From Smithella sp. D17 (lineage in GTDB: Bacteria; Desulfobacterota; Syntrophia; Syntrophales; Smithellaceae), in the NCBI GenBank assembly GCA_000753945.1, contig JQOA01000057.1, positions 1 through 11,889 on the forward strand: a stretch of DNA of 11,889 nt, written 5' to 3'. The notes beneath the pieces are model-generated. The model did not search any database and had not been told where the DNA came from. It worked only from the letters and a program-made list of their open reading frames with translations. The translations under genes were made by a program, and so were the position numbers. Below are positions 1 through 5,418 of this stretch, piece after piece (position 1 is the first letter of the stretch; each line of letters begins with the position of its first letter).

Positions 1-456
1 ATAATACTGTCTGCCTTTATCGGGATATCTCCAAAATCGTTAGCCTTTTTATTTTATCTTTTATTAGCATTATTATTATATCGTTTAATTCCTTCTATTA
101 TTCCTGATAAATTAACACTATATAAGTTCATCCATTTAATGTATTTTTCATTAATAGTTTTATTCATATGGCAGCTCTATGATACTTTTTCCCCAAACAA
201 GATTTTTTCTTTTTTTATTGAATTACCAATAATTATTGGACCAAATAACTATAATGACCTTGATTTAAATCGATTATTCTATTCTCCAGGTATCAGTTTA
301 TTATGCTTATATACTTCGCTTTATTTCCTAATATCAGACGATTATGAATCATTTAATAAAAAATATTTATCTGTAATAGCCGGTATATCGTTTGCCAGCA
401 TTTATTTAACAGCAACGCGTGGTTATATTTTGCAGTTTGAGAATGGTAGACCGTAG
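1..456 (+). CDS. Wzy/O-antigen polymerase- or ligase-like membrane protein, 3' fragment (5' end outside window, 3' end lost)
   Basis: The reading frame is open from base 1, so the gene starts before the window; 151 residues are visible. The protein is very hydrophobic, with about four membrane-spanning stretches separated by short polar loops. Near the end it has the motif TATRGYI, which resembles the (S/T)xxRG motif of Wzy_C-type O-antigen ligases and polymerases. Such inner-membrane proteins polymerise lipid-linked repeat units or transfer glycans to lipid A or other acceptors. Homology appears to stop at about base 430. The last residues, LQFENGRP, are translated from DNA that is the antisense of a deacetylase remnant, so the native C terminus is missing and the gene is probably a non-functional truncation. 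The family call is inference from hydrophobicity, one motif and the polysaccharide context; another polytopic membrane protein is possible. Confidence 0.55.
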   Translation: MILSAFIGISPKSLAFLFYLLLALLLYRLIPSIIPDKLTLYKFIHLMYFSLIVLFIWQLYDTFSPNKIFSFFIELPIIIGPNNYNDLDLNRLFYSPGISLLCLYTSLYFLISDDYESFNKKYLSVIAGISFASIYLTATRGYILQFENGRP

Positions 457-652
457 ATTAACATAAGATTTGAATTGCCAGTGCAACTTAAGCGGAAGTC
501 TGGGACAGTGATAGATCGACTTCGTGGGGATGAACATAAATTACCGTGGGAAGACCAATCTTTTGAGGTTTGCTGACTCCCCATTGAATTAGAAATATAG
601 GAGCAATCCGTAAATATCCTCCGCCGAAAACCGAAAACATTTTTCCGGCCAT
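424..652 (-). pseudogene. Remnant of XrtA/PEP-CTERM-type polysaccharide deacetylase (DUF3473-like C terminus), frameshifted
   Basis: Minus-strand translation from about 652 gives a segment with GGGYLRIAP, then GLPTVIYVHPHEVD. A second segment in a shifted frame, from about 504, reads PRLPLKLHWQ and then KSYVNLRST. Together these match the known C-terminal pattern of NodB-type deacetylases associated with exosortase A systems: GGGYFRLLP, YxHPwEiD, QPRL and a YVNL-like segment. One extra base near 505 (or two missing bases) separates the two frames, and the first frame stops at 488-490. The N-terminal catalytic NodB domain is absent. The right edge abuts the antitoxin stop codon at 658, and the left edge runs into the truncated membrane-protein gene at about 430. 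I conclude that this is a dead gene fragment left after deletion or insertion. A sequencing error could explain the frameshift but not the missing ends. Confidence 0.7.
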
Positions 653-657
653 CTGCT

Positions 658-978
658 TTATCTCAGCGCTTCCAGCCCTTTGCGATCCAGAATGCTCAGT
701 AGCTTGAGCGAAGGCCCGGCAGGATGCTTATCTCCGATCTCCCACTTCTGAATTGTAGAGAGGCTTGTATTGAGCACGGCCGCCATAACAGCCTGGCTAA
801 GTCGATAACGTTCCCGAAGAGAACGAATCTGCTCTGCCGAATAAGCAGAAACCGGTTCGACACATAAAAAATCATACTCCCGCATCTTGTGCTTATCTAT
901 AAACCCGAGTTTATGCAGATCCTGGGCTGTTTCATGGACCGCGCTTAAAAGGCGGCTCTTATACTTTTCCCGCTTCAT
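658..978 (-). CDS. higA: HigA/NadS-type XRE-family antitoxin
   Basis: This 106-residue protein has a helix-turn-helix of the Xre/Cro type at about residues 59-82 (LSQAVMAAVLNTSLSTIQKW) and a basic N-terminal region of about 50 residues. That layout is usual for antitoxins encoded downstream of HigB2-like toxins. It should bind and neutralise the toxin and repress the shared promoter. I chose the ATG at 976-978 because an excellent ribosome-binding site (GGAGGT, 984-989) lies 5 bp upstream and because MKREKYK is the family-typical start. A longer in-frame start at 1014 would be buried in the toxin gene. The start lies inside the toxin gene with a 20-bp overlap, so the two are co-transcribed. 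The strong SD compared with the toxin's poor one should favour antitoxin synthesis. The gene ends directly beside the deacetylase remnant. Confidence 0.85.
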   Translation of the reverse strand: MKREKYKSRLLSAVHETAQDLHKLGFIDKHKMREYDFLCVEPVSAYSAEQIRSLRERYRLSQAVMAAVLNTSLSTIQKWEIGDKHPAGPSLKLLSILDRKGLEALR

Positions 979-1339
979 GTTTGACCTCCACCAAAGAACC
1001 TTCTCCAATAGCAACTTTAATTTGCGCTGCAGTCATACCAAGAAGGTCTTTTGCGAGTATTTTCAAAGTTACCAGTTCTTTTTCTGAAATATTTTCAAGC
1101 TCGTTCTTTTCAAAACCAAATACAAAAAACCATCGATCATCCAGGTTCGTTGCCAGCAATGTTCTCGTACTGCCGCGTTTTCCTCTCCCTGGCAAAGCAA
1201 TTCGCTTTTTAACAATTCCACCACCAAGATCGGCATCCAGCAAACCACTCTTAATTTCAAGAACGGCCTTTTTTAGCAACGCATCGTTTAAACCAGTCTT
1301 TCGCGCCCATCTGGTAAAATTTCTAATTTTATAAATCAT
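959..1339 (-). CDS. higB: HigB2-like RelE/ParE-superfamily toxin
   Basis: This 126-residue toxin matches the RelE/HigB2 type (PF06296-like). Features seen are an N-terminal FTRWARKTGL segment, the conserved central DADLGGGIVKKRIALPGRGKRGS, then RTLLATN, DRWFFVFGFEKNE and an LAKDLL helix. Family members are small mRNA interferases that cut transcripts at the ribosome and halt growth, and the length is typical. I took the ATG at 1337-1339 because family members begin MxYK; an upstream in-frame ATG at 1378 lies within the promoter and is rejected. The gene precedes and overlaps the antitoxin gene, the toxin-first order characteristic of HigBA. The predicted transcript starts only a few bases before the ATG and has no good Shine-Dalgarno sequence, so toxin translation is probably weak. 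Confidence 0.88.
   Translation of the reverse strand: MIYKIRNFTRWARKTGLNDALLKKAVLEIKSGLLDADLGGGIVKKRIALPGRGKRGSTRTLLATNLDDRWFFVFGFEKNELENISEKELVTLKILAKDLLGMTAAQIKVAIGEGSLVEVKHEAGKV
984..989 (-). promoter_or_regulatory. Ribosome-binding site of the HigA-type antitoxin
   Basis: GGAGGT on the minus strand, 5 bp upstream of the ATG at 976-978 and inside the 3' end of the toxin gene. It decides the antitoxin start. It is much stronger than anything ahead of the toxin. Confidence 0.75.
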
Positions 1340-1348
1340 CTTTGTACA

Positions 1349-1378
1349 CACTATACCACTTAGTGAAATGCTTTGCAA
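1349..1378 (-). promoter_or_regulatory. higBA promoter with overlapping operator
   Basis: On the minus strand there is a -35 box TTGCAA (1373-1378), a 17-bp spacer and a -10 box TATAGT (1350-1355). An inverted repeat CACTA-N7-TAGTG (1349-1365) covers the -10 box and part of the spacer, the expected place for repression by the HigA HTH protein. Transcription would begin at about 1342-1344, only 3-6 bases before the toxin ATG. The boxes and repeat are visible; regulation is inferred. Confidence 0.6.
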
Positions 1379-1379
1379 G

Positions 1380-1660
1380 TTTAAATCACTTAATCACTTA
1401 ATCATCCAAACATCTAAACATCTTACTTTTTTGCTTAACTACTTAACCCTTAAATCTTAATTACTTTTCTTTTCACTTTTCACGGTTTGTTTCTACTTAA
1501 TTACTTAAAACTTAAATCTTAATTACTTTTCTTTTCACTTTTCACTTTTCACTGTTGTAGTTACTTAACCCTTAACTACTTAACACTTAAAACTATTTTT
1601 ATTGAACTTAAATCTGTTTCTTTTTAACCTAGAACTTTGAACATCTTTTCAAAGGTACTT
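1380..1660. repeat. Heptad/octad word repeat block R1
   Basis: This AT-rich stretch has no gene of its own and is made of short words. CTTAA-core words recur every 7 or 8 bases (CTTAAAA, CTTAAAT, CTTAACC, ACTTAATT, ACTTAACT). TTTTCAC words recur at 7-bp spacing (about 1474-1490 and 1531-1552), and GAAC words appear near 1631-1643. From 1548 to 1643 it carries a composite module repeated downstream of the VanZ gene. The 3' end of the VanZ-like gene (stop at 1649-1651) lies inside the block. TTAA supplies stop codons on both strands, which explains why no ORFs cross it. Confidence 0.85.
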
Positions 1661-2023
1661 AAATCTGTTTTTTAAAGGAAGGAAAATACAAAATCCCGCT
1701 GATACACCAATCACATTGGCCAACATGTCACTAATGTTAAAAGATCGATACGGAACAAAATACTGCACACACTCACTGACGACAGCATAAAGCATTCCCC
1801 AGACAAACCATGAAGGTAAGTTTTTTTTGAGTCTAATGCAAAAAAAAGCCCAGGGTATAAATATTGCCACGTGTAAAAGATGATCGGCACGAAAAGAAAT
1901 TATGAATGTATTCGTCAATACATCGGAGTTGCCGAGAGGTATTACGGCCAGGACAATGATTAAAACAGGATATGCAATGAAAATATTTTTCAACTTTTTC
2001 TTTTGTTCCGTTTTACCGTTCAC
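1649..2023 (-). CDS. VanZ-like membrane protein
   Basis: A 124-residue integral membrane protein with about four hydrophobic segments (roughly residues 13-31, 48-64, 71-90 and 98-117). It has the VanZ-family signature: RADHLLH at 45-51, the region with SE and Q at 83-87 (VSECVQYF), then R93 and NISDMLANVIG at 97-106. VanZ proteins are known for conferring low-level teicoplanin resistance, but most members are uncharacterised and probably act at the cell envelope. The predicted start is GTG at 2021-2023 with only a poor ribosome-binding site; a TTG (residue 11) behind a purine-rich stretch is an alternative. The last codons (KYL and the stop) are formed by repeat-type sequence, so the C terminus appears to run into the flanking repeat. 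The gene sits between two near-identical copies of a composite repeat module. Confidence 0.72.
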   Translation of the reverse strand: MNGKTEQKKKLKNIFIAYPVLIIVLAVIPLGNSDVLTNTFIISFRADHLLHVAIFIPWAFFCIRLKKNLPSWFVWGMLYAVVSECVQYFVPYRSFNISDMLANVIGVSAGFCIFLPLKNRFKYL

Positions 2024-2180
2024 CGTCTTTTTTAAGAGTTTCTAATCTTCCAACCCTTCTAATCCTCACTCCTCTGTTTTCAACAAAAAGGATTTCGGAT
2101 TTCCCAGCCTTTTTTGACAGGACATACAACCCACGCAGTTTTTCAACATAGAACATAGAACCTTGAACATTGAACAGTTG
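2024..2180. repeat. Degenerate word repeats upstream of the VanZ-like gene
   Basis: Intergenic DNA with no convincing gene. At 2034-2075 there are loose 7-8 bp pyrimidine-rich words (TCTAATC, TTCCAAC, TTCTAATCC). At 2142-2176 there are five GAAC words at 7-bp spacing (GAACATA, GAACCTT, GAACATT). A minus-strand GTG frame through this segment is made largely of these words and is not a gene. Confidence 0.6.
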
Positions 2181-2310
2181 TGTCCTCCGCCGGCGCGTAT
2201 AGTCCGGCAGGGAACCCCGGCAGCCTGCCCGGCGCATGCCGGGTATGCCTGGGCATGCCTGGAGAGGTGTCACCCGGCATGCGCCGGGTAGACTCCGTGA
2301 CGGAGGTGGA
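2181..2310. repeat. GC-rich nested inverted-repeat element
   Basis: A GC-rich island inside AT-rich DNA. It contains a perfect 17-bp inverted repeat: 2228-2244, beginning CCCGGCGCATGCCGG, against 2272-2288. The 27 bases between the arms hold a smaller hairpin, ATGCC-TG-GGCAT (2245-2256). Outer CCTCCG (2184-2189) and CGGAGG (2301-2306) can also pair, and CTCCG-TGA-CGGAG (2293-2305) forms a local stem followed by GTGGA and a T run. The TGTCCTCCGCCGGCG start and GGAGGTGGA end also occur at about 3800-3840, so this is an expanded member of a dispersed family. No protein is evident. Possible roles are a non-autonomous mobile repeat or a transcript-end structure. Confidence 0.7.
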
Positions 2311-2475
2311 TTTTTTACTTAAAACTTAACTACTTAACCCTTAAATCTTAAATCTGTTTCTTTCTTTTCACTCTTCACTGTTGTAGTTACTTAACCCTTA
2401 ACTACTTAATTACTTAAAACTATTTTTTATTGAACTTAAATCTGTCTTTTCCTAACATAGAACTTAGAACAGAGT
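2311..2475. repeat. Word repeat block R2 with composite module
   Basis: CTTAA words at 7-8 bp spacing are followed by TTCAC words. A composite module at 2374-2471 shares its first 36 bases exactly with 1548-1583 and stays closely similar afterwards. It ends with GAACTTA-GAACAG, 11 bp short of the stop codon of the AAA+ ATPase gene (2483-2485). No gene is seen. Confidence 0.85.
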
Positions 2476-2482
2476 TTTGATA

Positions 2483-3670
2483 TCAATATACGAACCCTTC
2501 GCGATTCAATGTATCAAACATATCATCCATTGCTGTTACAGGATATATATGGAAAGCGCCGCGCTGTTGGATGTCTTGTCCTCCGTATATTACGCCGCCT
2601 CCGTGCGGCGGGTCACTCATGATACGATAAAAATGCTTCAATCCTTTGAAGAAATCAGCGGCGATTGTTGCTCCAGACTTTACTTCCAATGGAAATAAGT
2701 CATGGCCGCTTTCCAGAATCATATCCACTTCATTTCCACGGCTGTCGCGGTAAAATGTAACCGTATTTTTTCTGCCTTTGTTGAAACGATATTTAATCGC
2801 CTCCATAAGCACAAGATTCTCGAAGAGATTACCTCTCAGCGGATCACGGCTGACATGAATTTCACTTTCCATTCCCAGCAAATACGCGGCTAGACCGACA
2901 TCGTAGAAATATATTTTGGGGGATTTGATCAATCGTCTGGAAGTATTGCGATACCAGGGTCTAAGCAGAAAAATAATATAACTCGCTTCAAGAAGGGATA
3001 TCCACGATTGCACTGTTGTGTGAGAAACACCCGTATCGTTTGCCAGACTTTGCATGTTGATGACCTGTCCAATGCGCCCGGCGCACAACCTGATGAATTT
3101 TTGAAAAACATTCAGATCACGAATAGAAATCAACTGTCGCAAATCCCTTTCAATATATGTTTCATAATAATCCCCCAACGCCTGCGTAGGATTCAATTTC
3201 TGATCGTGGATACGCGGATAGAAACCTTTCAACAGCATCATATCCAGTGATTCGGACATGGCTAGTTCCCGAATTTCGGAAATACTGAAAGGTAGCAGTT
3301 TTAACAAAGCGGTGCGGCCGGCCAGCGATTGATTGATAGTGTTCATCACTTCAAACTGCTGGCTGCCGGTAAGAATAAACTGCCCCGGCGTTTTACGTTC
3401 ATCGACAATGCCCTGAATATAAGAAACGAGCTGAGGAACGCGCTGAATTTCATCAATAATAACACCACCCGTGTAGGCGGCTAGAAACCCGCGCGGATCT
3501 GAAGAAGCGTGTGCGCGAACATCGGGAATTTCCAGATTGGCATAGGCCATATCCGGGAATACTTTGCGGCACAGAGTTGTCTTCCCGCTTTGCCTGGGCC
3601 CTGTCAGGGTGACAACGGGGTATTGATGTGATAAATTATGAAGTATAGGTTCAACAGTTCTATTAATCAT
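2483..3670 (-). CDS. AAA+ ATPase with DUF4143 and nuclease-like C terminus (AAA_14 family)
   Basis: A 395-residue protein of the usual length for this family. It has an N-terminal P-loop with Walker A GPRQSGKT (24-31), Walker B VIIDEIQ (70-76), a sensor-like LTGSQQF (100-106) and SLAGRT (115-120). The middle DUF4143 region (about 165-270) includes YYETYIERDL and a predicted winged-helix-like segment near LANDTGVSHTTVQSW. The C-terminal third (FENLV at 283-287, NEVD at 313-316, LEVK at 328-331) has the spacing of a PD-(D/E)xK fold with E284, D316, E329 and K331. The family is widespread in mobile and accessory DNA and its function is poorly known. The N terminus MINRTVEP with ATG at 3668-3670 fits the family, though the ribosome-binding site is weak. 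It stands alone, flanked by repeat blocks. Confidence 0.85.
   Translation of the reverse strand: MINRTVEPILHNLSHQYPVVTLTGPRQSGKTTLCRKVFPDMAYANLEIPDVRAHASSDPRGFLAAYTGGVIIDEIQRVPQLVSYIQGIVDERKTPGQFILTGSQQFEVMNTINQSLAGRTALLKLLPFSISEIRELAMSESLDMMLLKGFYPRIHDQKLNPTQALGDYYETYIERDLRQLISIRDLNVFQKFIRLCAGRIGQVINMQSLANDTGVSHTTVQSWISLLEASYIIFLLRPWYRNTSRRLIKSPKIYFYDVGLAAYLLGMESEIHVSRDPLRGNLFENLVLMEAIKYRFNKGRKNTVTFYRDSRGNEVDMILESGHDLFPLEVKSGATIAADFFKGLKHFYRIMSDPPHGGGVIYGGQDIQQRGAFHIYPVTAMDDMFDTLNREGFVY
2593..2610. repeat. Intragenic palindrome in the ATPase gene
   Basis: CGCCGC-CTCCGT-GCGGCG forms perfect 6-bp arms with a 6-base loop inside the coding region, where it encodes the PPHGGG residues (354-359). 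Neighbouring TTGTCCTCCG also appears in the intergenic GC-rich repeats near 3800. This may be a chance product of coding glycine and proline, or a small repeat insertion. Confidence 0.4.
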
Positions 3671-4011
3671 ATCAAGTCATTAACAAATAAGTGCACATTA
3701 TGCAAGTAATACTTTCATGTTGTGCGGTAATCGCAAGGCCAAGTCGATACTTAACTTCCCGGTCATTTCGACTGTGGGGAGAAATCTTGAATCTTTTTTG
3801 TCCTCCGCCGGCGGGGGTGGCGCAAAGCGCCGGAGGTGGAAACAAACTGTCCCCCGCTGGGGGGGGGAGGGGGTGGAAAATTCTTTTGCTGGTTCAGGCT
3901 TGCAGCCTGAATCGAAACATTTAGAAGCAATCTATTTCCTGGATTCCGGCCAGGTCGGGAATGACAGTGGAGGAGTTCTTTTTTCCCCTTTACGTTTCGC
4001 TATTCATTGTT
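3671..4011. repeat. Mosaic of different hairpin repeats upstream of the ATPase gene
   Basis: There is no gene here, but several unrelated palindromic repeats lie side by side. ATTTC...GAAAT (3765-3785) sits within a GGTCATTTCGACTGTGGGG-type element. A CCTCCG...GGCGC-AAA-GCGCC...GGAGG element occupies 3800-3842. A GTCCCCCGCTGG...GGGGGTGGAAA element (3849-3880) recurs near 8236. TTCAGGCT-TGC-AGCCTGAA is a perfect 8-bp hairpin at 3893-3911. A CTGGATTCC...GGTCGGGAATGACA element (3935-3993) recurs at 5135-5194. Minus-strand promoter sequence for the ATPase probably lies around 3690-3740, with only a weak CATAAT-like -10. Confidence 0.7.
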
Positions 4012-4395
4012 GTAGTTACTTAAAACTTAATTACTTAAATCTTAAAACTATATTTTCTCTTTTCCCTTAACTACTTAAATCTTAAAACTTAAAACCGTTT
4101 TTATTATCCTTAAATCTTAAATCTATCTTTTTTCAACTTAGAACATTGAACTTAGAACTTAGAACCGTCTTTTCCCCTTCACCCTTCACCCTTCACCAGT
4201 AGTGTCTTTCCCCTTAACTACTTAACCCTTAAATCTATCTTTTTTCAACATAGAACGTAGAACTTAGAACATAGAACCGTCTTTACCTTGAACCTAGAAC
4301 GTAGAACTTTGAACATAGAACAGTTTTTTCTTTCCCTTAACTACTTAACCCTTAAAACTTAAAACTATCTTTTCCTAACCTAGAACATAGAACAG
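4012..4395. repeat. Longest word repeat block, R3
   Basis: About 380 bp built almost wholly from CTTAA words (7-8 bp spacing), GAAC words at exactly 7 bp (GAACATT, GAACTTA, GAACGTA, GAACATA) and three consecutive CTTCACC words at about 4176-4196. The sub-blocks alternate CTTAA run, T-rich linker, GAAC run, several times over. It begins with a TTCATTGTTGTAG segment (4003-4015) related to the modules beside the VanZ gene. It ends at GAACAG, immediately before the vapC stop codon (4396-4398). No ORF or RNA gene is seen. Confidence 0.88.
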
Positions 4396-4797
4396 CTATG
4401 CGGGGAGACAGATGAATCCTTGTTCTTTGAAATGCTTGTCAAGAGTGAAGACAGTTGTAACTCCTGAAAGCCGCATGATTTCAAAACTCACGCAGTCAAC
4501 AAGACTCAGTTTTTTCCTCTTAGCCGCAAGCATTAAGCCCATTGCCGCATGATGCACAGACTTGTCAATCCATTCAACACTAAGTACAGGAACAATATCT
4601 TCCTGAAACAGCTTTGTCGCGGCCATTCCTAATCGGTTCTGCACGAGGGCACATGTTTCCACGAGGACATAATTGGTTGTCACGAGCGTTTCTTCGGACG
4701 TCAAAATATCCATCCAGATTTTTGCCGCTCCGGTATGACACGCGTCGTCTTTGTCCAGGACGGCTATGAATCCCGACGTATCTATAAAAATGCTCAT
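4396..4797 (-). CDS. vapC: VapC-type PIN-domain toxin
   Basis: A 133-residue PIN-domain endoribonuclease, typical in length. The four acidic residues expected to bind Mg2+ are visible: D6 in FIDTSGF, E47 in LVETCAL, D101 in SLVDCVSFEIM and D120 in FTLDKHF. VapC toxins cleave tRNA or rRNA and stop translation; the target here cannot be told. Its ATG overlaps the antitoxin stop in an ATGA junction (4794-4797), so translation is coupled to the antitoxin. The stop codon (4396-4398) directly abuts the last GAAC word of the neighbouring repeat block. The catalytic set is complete, so the toxin should be active. Confidence 0.9.
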   Translation of the reverse strand: MSIFIDTSGFIAVLDKDDACHTGAAKIWMDILTSEETLVTTNYVLVETCALVQNRLGMAATKLFQEDIVPVLSVEWIDKSVHHAAMGLMLAAKRKKLSLVDCVSFEIMRLSGVTTVFTLDKHFKEQGFICLPA

Positions 4798-5042
4798 TTG
4801 CTAAAAATCTCTGTCAGGTAGGAATCGTGAGAGACTGCCAGATCATTAACACCGGATCTGAAGCGACCGGCGGCCGCCATTGCGCGTTTCCGACGCTGCT
4901 CATCGTCGCCCTCCTTCTTAGCCTTGGCAAAAAAATCTACTGACTGCCTGATAATCTCAGCCATTGATACATGCTGGGCGACGGCCATTTTTTTTAGAAA
5001 TGCCACCTGTTTCTCCGGCAATTGTATCTGTGTTCTTACCAT
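4794..5042 (-). CDS. vapB: Ribbon-helix-helix antitoxin of the VapB type
   Basis: An 82-residue protein with an N-terminal ribbon-helix-helix (CopG/Arc-like) DNA-binding fold at about residues 2-42: the strand RTQIQLP, then two helices ending at VDFFAKAKK. A charged C-terminal tail probably wraps the VapC active site. It is first in the operon, in the usual antitoxin-toxin order, and overlaps vapC by 4 bp. The start ATG at 5040-5042 is supported by GTGAGGT (5047-5053) at good spacing. It should repress its own promoter through the palindromes upstream, with VapC as co-repressor; this is known for the family and inferred here. Confidence 0.85.
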   Translation of the reverse strand: MVRTQIQLPEKQVAFLKKMAVAQHVSMAEIIRQSVDFFAKAKKEGDDEQRRKRAMAAAGRFRSGVNDLAVSHDSYLTEIFSK

Positions 5043-5064
5043 ATATACCTCACGTCAGTGATTA

Positions 5065-5106
5065 CACTTTTAATAAAGTGATAACAGTTATCCGGCAACA
5101 TGTCAA
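5065..5106 (-). promoter_or_regulatory. vapBC promoter with two palindromic operators
   Basis: On the minus strand there is a consensus -35 TTGACA (5101-5106), a 17-bp spacer and a weaker -10 TATCAC (5078-5083). Two perfect palindromes cover it. GATAAC-A-GTTATC (5080-5092) lies in the spacer and -10, and CACTTT-TAAT-AAAGTG (5065-5080) overlaps the -10 and the start region. This is the layout expected for autorepression by VapB or the VapBC complex. Confidence 0.65.
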
Positions 5107-5418
5107 TCTAAAATAAATACGTTAACCCTTAATCTTTCCTGGATTCCCGAACAGGTCGGGAATGACAAACGGAGGAGTTCTTCTTTCCCCTTCACTTGCT
5201 TCCCTTAATTACTTAACTACTTAACTACTTAAATCTTAATTACTTAAAACTTAATTACTTAAAACTTAATTACTTAAATCTTAATTACTTAAATCTGTTT
5301 TTATTTTACTTAACTACTTAAATCTTAATTACTTAAAACTATTTTTTATTGAACTTAAAACTATCTTTTCGTAACATTGAACATAGAACGTAGAACATAG
5401 AACAGTCTTTTTTTCTCT
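5107..5418. repeat. Word repeat block R4 with hairpin element
   Basis: A palindromic element at 5135-5194 (stem ATTCCCGA-ACAGG-TCGGGAAT, 5143-5163) closely matches 3935-3993 and continues into a shared GGAGGAGTTCTT tail. After it come about 140 bp of alternating CTTAA words, then a composite module from 5332 and GAAC words at 7-bp spacing (5379-5404). The block ends about 15 bp from the hipA stop. No gene is seen. Confidence 0.85.

Noticed and set aside
457..600. Remnant of an insertion sequence between the truncated membrane gene and the TA pair
   Set aside because: No terminal inverted repeats or transposase motifs were seen; the segment reads instead as a deacetylase tail on the minus strand.
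1340..1378. Longer toxin start at 1378 (MQSISLSG...)
   Set aside because: It would lie inside the -35 region of the promoter, and family members begin at the MIYK methionine.
2013..2273. Minus-strand GTG frame of 86 codons upstream of the VanZ-like gene
   Set aside because: It is assembled from the GC-rich palindrome and GAAC/TTCTAATC words, has no ribosome-binding site and no recognisable domain.
3893..3911. Intrinsic terminator at the TTCAGGCT hairpin
   Set aside because: Neither strand has a T run after the stem, so it is listed only as a repeat hairpin.
3691..4070. Two overlapping plus-strand frames in the repeat mosaic
   Set aside because: They translate palindromic repeats and CTTAA words, have no family resemblance, and run against the orientation of every neighbour.
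4012..4395. CRISPR array
   Set aside because: The units are 7-8 bp words without unique spacers of regular length, and no cas genes are present.
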